From Saprospiraceae bacterium (lineage in GTDB: Bacteria; Bacteroidota; Bacteroidia; Chitinophagales; Saprospiraceae): a DNA stretch of 8,924 nucleotides. The translations under genes and the position numbers were made by a program. The DNA is taken from NCBI GenBank assembly GCA_014379065.1, contig JACMMM010000341.1:1-8924 (forward strand), given 5' to 3'. A model generated the notes under the pieces. The model saw only the letters and a program-made list of their open reading frames with translations, ran no database searches and had not been told where the DNA came from. Positions 1-6,300 of the stretch are shown piece after piece; within the stretch, counting starts at the first letter, position 1; every line of letters begins with the position of its first letter.

Positions 1-300
1 AAATTGGACTCCGCTGGCCATGTCATTTCCCGAACGCAGAGATACAAGACTGAGACCACTACTATTACCACTTACCGTGCCACCCGCTCGGCCAATGGCA
101 CGGTGCTGTTGGAGTTATGGGACGAGCACACTGGGCGAGTCGTTGATTCCAAAGCACTCCAAGGTGCCCACAATTCTGATGATAGTTCAGAATATATGAG
201 TGTTTCTGCGCCGAGTGAAGGGACTATGATTGGTTATGTAGCTAGTAGTATTGAAAGCTCGATTCATAGGTATTTGAGGAAAGTGCTGGTGCCGAGGTAG
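1..300 (+). CDS. 3' end of an unrecognised protein (partial, 5' end outside window)
   Basis: An open frame runs from the first base to a TAG stop at 298-300 and gives about 99 residues. A TTG at position 4 could be read as a start, but nothing marks it as one and the frame is open upstream, so I treat this as the C-terminal part of a longer protein. The visible part is rich in Ser and Thr. It has a polar beta-like stretch (TTTITTYRATRS, then TVLLELWDEHTGRVVDSKAL) and ends in a basic tail (HRYLRKVLVPR). No domain, membrane segment or sorting signal is recognisable; the Arg end is not a T9SS sorting domain. It is followed by a gene-poor stretch with palindromes, so it is probably the last gene of its transcript. 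Function unknown. Confidence 0.6.
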   Translation, partial: KLDSAGHVISRTQRYKTETTTITTYRATRSANGTVLLELWDEHTGRVVDSKALQGAHNSDDSSEYMSVSAPSEGTMIGYVASSIESSIHRYLRKVLVPR

Positions 301-382
301 CAGGGATTCCCTACGGGAAAGAATGCCCAGCCGTGGTTCGGCTGCGCAGTCCAAGCGGGTGTAGTGAATGCGAAACGACCCG

Positions 383-415
383 AACTTCCCGAAAGTTTAA
401 AACTTTCGGGAAGTT
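383..415. repeat. Perfect 33-bp palindrome (16-bp arms)
   Basis: The left arm AACTTCCCGAAAGTTT (383-398) and the right arm AAACTTTCGGGAAGTT (400-415) are exact reverse complements around the single base A399. In RNA the centre would open to a short A/U loop. It lies 82 bp after the stop at 300, so it could end transcription of that gene, although no clean T-tract follows. A lone copy of ten bases of its arm (AAACTTTCGG) recurs at 488-497. The size and form match the palindrome at 730-762, and both are followed 16-17 bp later by GAAGGATT, which suggests one repeat family. Confidence 0.75.
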
Positions 416-452
416 GAATACCTACAAAAACGAAGGATTATTTAACATTAAT

Positions 453-481
453 TCAGTTGTTTCCATTTTGGAAACAACTGA
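453..481. repeat. 29-bp hairpin (13-bp arms, TTT loop)
   Basis: TCAGTTGTTTCCA (453-465) pairs perfectly with TGGAAACAACTGA (469-481) around a three-base TTT loop. No T-tract follows on either strand. It sits between the 33-bp palindrome and the stop codon of the dehydrogenase fragment. It could be a bidirectional terminator between the convergent reading directions (gene ending at 300, plus; dehydrogenase fragment, minus), or a dispersed intergenic palindrome. Confidence 0.65.
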
Positions 482-524
482 GTAACTAAACTTTCGGAAT
501 GCTGTATTGTGCGCAATCCGCGTT

Positions 525-723
525 TCATATCCCCCCCAAACAAATATACTTCACTTCCAAAAAATCCTCCAACCCATACTTCGAGCCCTCGCGCCCGATC
601 CCGCTCTCTTTCACCCCACCAAACGGCGCAACCGTTGTCGCCACCAAACCGGTATTTACACCCACCATGCCATATTCGAGGGCTTCGGCTACGCGGAATA
701 CCCGCCCGATGTCGCGACCGTAG
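525..723 (-). pseudogene. Detached 3' end of a succinate-semialdehyde dehydrogenase gene
   Basis: Read on the minus strand, this encodes the last 65 residues of a GabD-type dehydrogenase (from YGRDIGRVFRVAEALEYG to VKYICLGGI and a TGA stop at 525-527). The amino acids are identical to the end of the complete gene at 1678-3132. At DNA level 183 of 199 bases match, and all 16 differences are silent. Upstream of the Tyr codon the similarity stops abruptly at 723/724; seven bases later a 33-bp palindrome begins. The frame stays open through the palindrome to an ATG near 758, but those extra residues (MTTFEKLSNLAR) are translated palindrome, not dehydrogenase. The NAD-binding region and the catalytic Cys and Glu are absent, so it cannot be an enzyme. 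It forms a direct repeat with 1678-1876. Confidence 0.9.
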
Positions 724-729
724 CGTGCC

Positions 730-762
730 AAATTTGACAACTTTTCAAAAGTTGTCAAATTT
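730..762. repeat. Perfect 33-bp palindrome at the breakpoint of the gene fragment
   Basis: AAATTTGACAACTTTT (730-745) and AAAAGTTGTCAAATTT (747-762) are exact reverse complements around C746. The geometry is the same as at 383-415 (16-bp arms, one-base centre) but the arm sequence differs. It starts 7 bp after the end of the dehydrogenase fragment's homology (723). GAAGGATT follows at 780-787, as it follows the other palindrome at 432-439. It may act as a terminator, or mark an insertion or recombination point. Confidence 0.75.
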
Positions 763-805
763 TCACGTTGCGCTTAAGTGAAGGATTTTGGCAAAAAATA
801 AATTT

Positions 806-833
806 TTTGTTTTAAAAAATGATGTTATTTTTG
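806..833 (+). promoter_or_regulatory. Possible Bacteroidota-type promoter for the RhuM remnant
   Basis: TATTTTTG at 826-833 matches the Bacteroidota -7 consensus TAnnTTTG exactly. A TTTG lies upstream at 806-809. The 16-bp gap is shorter than the roughly 19-21 bp usually seen for the -33 element, so the pair is imperfect. It would give a leader of about 20 bases before the ATG at 862. The whole stretch is A/T-rich, so a chance match is possible. Confidence 0.3.
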
Positions 834-861
834 TCGCCCCATCCACTTTTAAAACAAAGAC

Positions 862-1236
862 ATGCCCGACCCTACACCACAATTCAACGACATCCTGCTT
901 TACGCTGCCCCCACGGGCAAGGTCAAAATTGAAGTCTTCTTCGAAAGCGAGACCTTCTGGCTTAGCCAACGGAAAATGGCGGAATTGTTCGACGTGGAAG
1001 TGCCAACCATCAATTACCACCTAAAAGAAATATTCAAGACAGGCGAGTTAGCGGAGGCCGCAACTATTAGAAATTTTCGAATAGTTCAGACAGAAGGCAA
1101 CCGAGAAGTAAGCCGCGAGGTGGAATTCTACAACCTTGATGCCATCATCGCAGTCGGTTACCGGGTGAACAGTTACCAAGCCACCCAGTTCCGCATTTGG
1201 GCTACCCAAACGCTCATAGAGTTCATCAAGAGCTGA
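862..1236 (+). CDS. RhuM-family protein, N-terminal piece of a broken gene
   Basis: This 124-residue frame matches the N-terminal half of the RhuM (virulence RhuM) family. Landmarks are the KIEVFFESETFWLSQRKMAELF start of the DNA-binding-like domain (residues about 22-43), VPTINYHLKEIFKTGEL with a helix-turn-helix look (about 47-63), VEFYNLDAIIAVGYRVNS (about 92-109), and the hallmark FRIWATQTL (about 115-123). Family members normally continue for about 200 further residues. Here a TGA at 1234-1236 ends the protein right after FIKS, and the family's C-terminal part resumes in another frame within a few bases. RhuM proteins are common in mobile and accessory regions; their biochemical role is poorly defined. 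The ATG at 862 is about 29 bases after a possible -7 box. Family call firm; a functional product is doubtful. Confidence 0.8.
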   Translation: MPDPTPQFNDILLYAAPTGKVKIEVFFESETFWLSQRKMAELFDVEVPTINYHLKEIFKTGELAEAATIRNFRIVQTEGNREVSREVEFYNLDAIIAVGYRVNSYQATQFRIWATQTLIEFIKS

Positions 1237-1252
1237 CCGTGACAAAGAAAAT

Positions 1253-1624
1253 ATGGGCCTGACTACTTGGAAAAACGCGCCCACCGGGAAAATCATGAAA
1301 AGCGACGTGCGAGTGGCCAAAAACTACCTGACAGAAAAAGAAATAGGGGATCTGAATCTTTTGGTAAGTGCGTATCTCGATTTGGCAGAGTTTCAGGACC
1401 GGCTTCAGATGACCATGGCCTTGAAAGATTGGATATTGCGTACCAACAAATTTTTGGATTCTAACAGTCTGGAGGTGTTGGATGATGCTGGCAAAATATC
1501 GCACGATACTGCAGTCGAAAAAGCAGAGTCGGAGTACGATGTCTTTCGAGTAGAGCAGGACAAAAAATACTTTTCGGAGTTTGACAAGCAACTGGAAAAA
1601 ATAAAGAAATCCAAGAAACCTTGA
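1253..1624 (+). CDS. RhuM-family protein, C-terminal piece of a broken gene
   Basis: The 123 residues from ATG 1253 match the C-terminal part of RhuM-family proteins: MGLTTWKNAPTGKIMKSDV (residues 1-19), AKNYLTEKEIGDLNLLVSAY (about 22-41), then a helical, charged tail ending in KKSKKP. The family homology begins before this ATG: in the same frame the codons at 1226-1252 read SRADRDKEN, the motif that normally precedes MGLTTW. The ATG is therefore an internal Met, and the frame is open back to a TAG at 1217. Compared with the family pattern, about 90 residues between FRIWATQTL and SRAD are missing, and the two pieces are in different frames. The likely cause is an internal deletion that also shifted the frame. 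Independent translation is possible but no ribosome site is visible. Confidence 0.75.
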   Translation: MGLTTWKNAPTGKIMKSDVRVAKNYLTEKEIGDLNLLVSAYLDLAEFQDRLQMTMALKDWILRTNKFLDSNSLEVLDDAGKISHDTAVEKAESEYDVFRVEQDKKYFSEFDKQLEKIKKSKKP

Positions 1625-1677
1625 CCGTGTCGAGATGTCTCCCACTCCTTCGTCGTGGATGACGCCTCGACGCTCCC

Positions 1678-1876
1678 TCATATCCCCCCCAAACAAATAT
1701 ACTTCACTTCCAAAAAATCCTCCAAACCATACTTCGACCCCTCCCGCCCAATTCCACTTTCTTTCACCCCTCCAAACGGCGCAACCGTTGTTGCCACCAG
1801 GCCCGTGTTTACGCCCACCATGCCATATTCGAGGGCTTCGGCTACGCGGAATACCCGCCCAATGTCGCGCCCGTAG
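1678..1876. repeat. Direct repeat partner of 525-723 (3' end of the dehydrogenase gene)
   Basis: This is the intact-gene copy of the 199-bp repeat, exactly 1153 bp from the fragment copy. Similarity begins on both sides at the first base of the reverse-complemented stop codon (TCA at 525 and at 1678) and ends after a shared GTAG at 720-723 and 1873-1876. Differences are clustered: fragment-copy positions 525-572 and 661-707 are identical between copies, while 573-660 holds 14 of the 16 mismatches. Confidence 0.9.
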
Positions 1877-3132
1877 AAGTAAGCGGCTAAACCGTAGGGC
1901 GTATCATTTGCCATTTTGATCACTTCGTTTTCTTCTGAAAAACGGATGATTGTGGCCACTGGGCCAAATATTTCCTCGTGCATGATGTCCATGCTTGTGC
2001 TGATGTCAGCCAGCACCGTAGGTTCGTAAAAAGTGCCCTGCAAGGCATGGCCACCCGTTACTACCCGCGCGCCTTTTTGGGTGGCGTTGCCTACCAGCCG
2101 CTGCACTTTTTCGAGGGCTTCGGCATTGATGAGCGGGCCGATGTTCACGCCTTGTTCCGTGCCAGGGCCGACTTTTTGCTTGTGCACGGCAGCCGTGAAT
2201 TTTTCCAAAAACGTCTCGTACACATCATCCTGCACAAAAATCCGGTTGGCGCAAACGCAGGTTTGTCCGGCGTTGCGGTATTTGGCGATGATGGCCCCAT
2301 CCACGGCAGCGTCTAAATCGGCATCGTCGAACACGATGAAGGGGGCGTTGCCACCAAGTTCGAGCGAGATTTTTTTCACCGTGTCGGCACTTTGGCGCAT
2401 GAGCAGTTTGCCCACTTCGGTGCTGCCCGTGAAGGAGACTTTGCGGACTATCGGGCTGTCTGTCAGCACTTTGCCGATGGCGGGTGCGTCCATACCCGTT
2501 ATGATGTTGAACACTCCGGGCGGGAATCCTGCGCGTGCGGCGAGTTCGGCCAGCGCCAAAGCGGATAAAGGCGTTTCTTCGGAAGGTTTGAGTACCACGG
2601 TGCAGCCTGCTGCAAGCGCGGGTGCTACTTTGCGGGTAATCATCGCATTTGGAAAATTCCAAGGGGTGATGGCGGCCACTACGCCCACGGGTTGTTTGAC
2701 CACGAGCAATCTCATGCCGGGCAAATGCGGCGGAATGATGTCGCCATAAGCCCGTTTGCCTTCTTCCGCGAACCACTCGATAAAGGTCGCCCCATAGCGG
2801 ATTTCACCCTTTGCCTCGGGCACGGGTTTGCCCTGTTCAAGGGTCAACAACAGGCCAAGGTCATCGACGTTTTCCAAAATCAAATCGTGCCATTTGCGCA
2901 AAATAGCGGCGCGGGCGGTAGCGGTTTTGGCGCGCCATTCGGGCAGAGCGTTTTCAGCGGCAGTGATAGCGCGAAGGGTTTCATCCGCCCCACAATCGGC
3001 TACGCGGGCGAGCTCCTCGCCCGTGGCAGGATTGGTTATGGGGAAGGTTTTGCCCGAATTGGCAAACAACCATTCTCCATTGATAAAGGCTTCGCGACGT
3101 AGCAGATGAGCGTCTTTTAATGTGGGCATCAT
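1678..3132 (-). CDS. gabD: NAD(P)-dependent succinate-semialdehyde dehydrogenase (GabD-like)
   Basis: The product is a complete aldehyde dehydrogenase of 484 residues, the usual length for GabD. It should oxidise succinate semialdehyde to succinate in the cytoplasm (GABA degradation or the bypass into the TCA cycle). Visible hallmarks, numbered from the ATG at 3132: PWNF (157-160), the cofactor-binding Lys182 in VLKPSEETP, FTGSTEVG (234-241), catalytic Glu258 in LELGG, catalytic Cys292 in GQTCVCANR with a second Cys two residues on, and EEIFGP (386-391). The GQTCVC pair and the WFAEEGKRAYGD and EGSKYGLEDFLEVKY signatures point to GabD rather than other aldehyde dehydrogenases; related semialdehyde substrates are not excluded. 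A TTG at 3147 would add five residues, but it overlaps a near -7 box (TATAAATTTTG on the minus strand), so I prefer the tandem ATGATG. Its last 65 codons are duplicated at 525-723. It is monocistronic and divergent from the gene at 3400. Confidence 0.92.
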   Translation of the reverse strand: MMPTLKDAHLLRREAFINGEWLFANSGKTFPITNPATGEELARVADCGADETLRAITAAENALPEWRAKTATARAAILRKWHDLILENVDDLGLLLTLEQGKPVPEAKGEIRYGATFIEWFAEEGKRAYGDIIPPHLPGMRLLVVKQPVGVVAAITPWNFPNAMITRKVAPALAAGCTVVLKPSEETPLSALALAELAARAGFPPGVFNIITGMDAPAIGKVLTDSPIVRKVSFTGSTEVGKLLMRQSADTVKKISLELGGNAPFIVFDDADLDAAVDGAIIAKYRNAGQTCVCANRIFVQDDVYETFLEKFTAAVHKQKVGPGTEQGVNIGPLINAEALEKVQRLVGNATQKGARVVTGGHALQGTFYEPTVLADISTSMDIMHEEIFGPVATIIRFSEENEVIKMANDTPYGLAAYFYGRDIGRVFRVAEALEYGMVGVNTGLVATTVAPFGGVKESGIGREGSKYGLEDFLEVKYICLGGI

Positions 3133-3399
3133 GTCTTGTTTATTCAAAATTTATAAAATTAAGAAGGGGTGGTAGGCGCAATAGACCTGAATGCTGTGCT
3201 GGGGAAAAAGTTTTCAGAGGGTGCAAATTACCTAAGATTTCTTTTGGGCACCTAAATGGCTTGTTGGCATACTTTTTTACAGAAATATGAACATCGCTTA
3301 ATATGGATTGTATTAACAACAATCACCCCGGAGAAAACCACCAAAATCTCCTTGGGAAAGCGGCCATGTTTAATACCGTTCACCTTAAATAAATTTATT

Positions 3400-6300
3400 A
3401 TGAAGCACAGATTAACTTTATTGTTTGCTTTTCTTTTTCTCACTTTTTTCACAGCAAACATTTTTTCCCAAAATACATTTCAAAAAACGATTGGAGGCGA
3501 CGGGGATGACTTCGCCAACTGGGTTGTCGAAATCCCAACAGGGTATATCATTGCGGGACAGGCCGCTACCCCGAACAACCTGAATGCCTGCCTTCTCCAA
3601 CTTGACCACGCAGGCAACATCATCTGGCAAAAAAATTACGGCGCTGGCTACCATTTCAATGTGGTGGTAGATGCCGGTAACGGTTTTCTTGCGCTTGGAG
3701 AGTCCAATGCAGGCGCATCTGATGTGGACATTTTCCTCGTGCGCACAGACCTTACAGGCAATGTTTTGTGGAGCAAGCAGATTGGGGATACAAGCACCAC
3801 CGATCTGGGCAATTCACTGGTCGCCGTGCCGGGTGGCTATCTTTTATCTGGCGCACAAGCTCCTACTGGCACTACAAGTTTCAACTCTATTTTCACACGT
3901 TTGGACGCGAATGGCAACACACTGTGGAGCCGCACGTATAGCAGTGGTAGCATTGGCAATCTTATCCGCTCCAACTATGTAGAAAACAATGTCATTTATG
4001 CCAGTGGCGCTGCTGAAACATCGGGTGCTTTCCTCCGGCTCGACCTGATGAATGGCGATGTTTTAGGTTCGGCCACCTACGATGGGAATAGTACTGAAGC
4101 CCTTTACTATCAGCAACCCACACTGGATAGCAATCTTGTCATCGCTGACCATACCAGGTCGGCTGCGGGTAACAATGAAATTCGGCTATGGGTGCAGAAA
4201 ATAACCAAACCCACAGGCCAGATCATTTGGTCAAAAGTGTACAACAAATCGTCTGGCGTGGACCTTCGTGGCAGGATTGAAATAGCAGATGGTGGTTTTC
4301 TACTTACACCTTACAATGATTCAAGTACACCTGCAAATGATGGCATGCTTGCAAAAATAGACCCAAATGGGAATGTGCTTTGGTCTTATCAATATGGCGG
4401 AAATCAGGAAGATCGGCTCCTAAAAGCAACCCAAACAGCCGATGGAGGATTTGTGGCGGTGGGGCATTCGCGCAGCAACAGTGTCAATGGAGACAATGAC
4501 ATATTCATTGTAAAGACCGACTCCAATGGCCTTGTCACGGGTTGCTGTACAAGACCTGCTGGCATAGAGGCATCCAATTTCAGCGCTACAGATATTTCGC
4601 TGTCTTACGACCCTTCTAATTCGTATTCGGCTGACTCGATTGGGATTGACCCCGTGTCTGTGAACCTGCTTACGGAATCACTCTGTGCAAGCATTCCACC
4701 CATAGATTCGCAAGATGTAACACTTTGCCCGAACCAAACTTTCACGCTTAACGGCATTGATTATCATGCTCCGACAGTCGTGTACGACACCATTCCTTCT
4801 TCTGGCGGCGGCTGTGATACGATACGGGTTTACAATCTACTAGCCGCGCCCTATGATTCAGTGAGCCAATTGATTCAGTTTTGTTTCGGCGACACGATCA
4901 CTATCGGTGGGCAAGTTTATACGCAATCCGCAACGGTGGTGGACACCATTTCTTCTGCTGGCATCGGATGTGATACCATTGTAACCTATACATTAGAGGC
5001 CTTGCTTCATTTCTCCCAAAATGACACTATTCCATTTTGTCCCGGCGACTCTATTACTATCGGCGGGCAAGTTTATACGCAATCAGCGACCGTAGTAGAC
5101 ACCCTCTTTTCTACGACTGGCAGTTGTGATACGTTGCTAACTTATACGCTGATTCTTTTGCCAGAGCCTACGCTAAGCGATACGATCCAGTTTTGTCCCG
5201 GCGATTCTATTACGATTGCTGGGCAGGTTTTCACACAGTCAGCGACGGTGATAGACACTATTTTATCCACAGGAGGAGCTTGCGACACGATTGTAACTTA
5301 CACGCTGATATTGTTGCCGCAACCTACGCTAAGCGATACGATACAGTTTTGTCCAGGGGATTCCATTACCATTTCGGGGCAGGTCTATACCCAATCCGCG
5401 ACGGTGGTGGACACTATTTCTTCCACTGGCGGGGCTTGTGATACCATTGCAACTTACACCTTGATACTGTTGCCACAACCTACACTAAGTGACACCATCC
5501 AGTTTTGCCCGGGAGATTCTATTACGATTGCTGGGCAAGTTTATACCCAATCCGCGACGGTGGTGGACACTATTTCTTCTATTGGAGGCGCTTGTGATAC
5601 CATTGCAACGTACACCCTGATACTGTTGCCGCAACCTACGCTAAGTGACACCATCGAGTTTTGTCCCGGCGAAACCATCACGATTGGAGCTCAGGGTTAC
5701 ACCCAATCGGCTACCGTTGTAGACACCATTCCTGCGCTCGGCGGCGGCTGTGATACCATTGCAACGTATACCCTCGTGCTTTTACCGCAACCTCTGGTGG
5801 TCGAAACCATTGGACTCTGTTTTGGAGACACTGTTACCATAAATGGCGTTAACTACACACAACCCGGGAACGTGTTGGATACCATTCCAGCAATTGGCGG
5901 TGGCTGTGATACCATTGTGAGTTATGTTTTAGTTTCCCTAACACCAGCACCCTCTGTCGTAAACATCCATTGCCCCAACGATCTCAGTGTCATCACCTTG
6001 CCTGGCACTGGACCCACAGTGGCAACATACAACCTGCCGACGGTCACAACAGATTGCCCTTGCCCGGGTACCGCCCTTACGCTGACGGCTGGACTTGCTT
6101 CCGGGAGCATCTTTCCAGTGGTTACCACACAGGTCTGCTATTCGGCGACGGACAGTTGTGGCAATTCCGCCAGCTGCTGTTTCAGTGTCACCATCCGCGA
6201 GGAGCTGCCTTGCGATGAAAAAGTGGTGGCTTGCATGAAATACGAGGTGCTGAGCATCACAAAGAATGCTGGGGGAAAGCATACATACCACATCCGCGCC

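Larger units (their letters stand above)
301..861. other. Gene-poor, rearranged stretch with palindromes and a gene fragment
   Basis: No intact gene is supported here. From left to right it holds two small hairpins (TTCCC/GGGAA at 307-319; CAGCCG/CGGCTG at 328-344), a 33-bp palindrome (383-415), a 29-bp hairpin (453-481), a lone half of the first palindrome (AAACTTTCGG at 488-497), the detached dehydrogenase 3' end (525-723, minus strand), a second 33-bp palindrome (730-762) and an A/T-rich leader before the RhuM fragment. Open plus-strand frames at 499-781 are shadows of the dehydrogenase fragment. Confidence 0.6.

Noticed and set aside
307..344. Two small hairpins as a structured RNA
   Set aside because: The stems are only 5 and 6 bp, and no known RNA family pattern was recognised; they are too weak to annotate separately.
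525..758. 77-residue minus-strand frame as a real small gene
   Set aside because: Its first 12 residues are translated palindrome, and the rest is only the C-terminal end of an enzyme without cofactor-binding or catalytic parts.
499..781. Three overlapping plus-strand open frames
   Set aside because: They are antisense shadows of the dehydrogenase fragment, and the same frames recur opposite the intact gene copy at 1635-1919.
1625..1677. Possible terminator between the RhuM remnant and gabD
   Set aside because: Only a six-base inverted repeat (GTCGAG at 1629-1634, CTCGAC at 1666-1671) with a long loop and no T-tract.
2033..2749. 238-codon open frame on the plus strand
   Set aside because: It lies wholly antisense to the dehydrogenase gene, has low-complexity Ser/Ala/Pro composition, and matches no family, while the opposite strand encodes a complete enzyme with catalytic residues.
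3145..3155. Promoter -7 box for gabD on the minus strand
   Set aside because: TATAAATTTTG is one base off the TAnnTTTG spacing, has no well-placed -33 element, and would leave a leader of only a few bases; it is mentioned only as an argument against the TTG start.
3256..3399. Upstream TTG start giving a 1222-residue protein
   Set aside because: It would place 48 polar residues before a clear signal peptide. The ATG at 3400 begins that signal peptide.
4726..5970. CRISPR-like repeat array
   Set aside because: The periodicity is 156 bp, in frame, and encodes similar 52-residue units with no spacer/repeat alternation.
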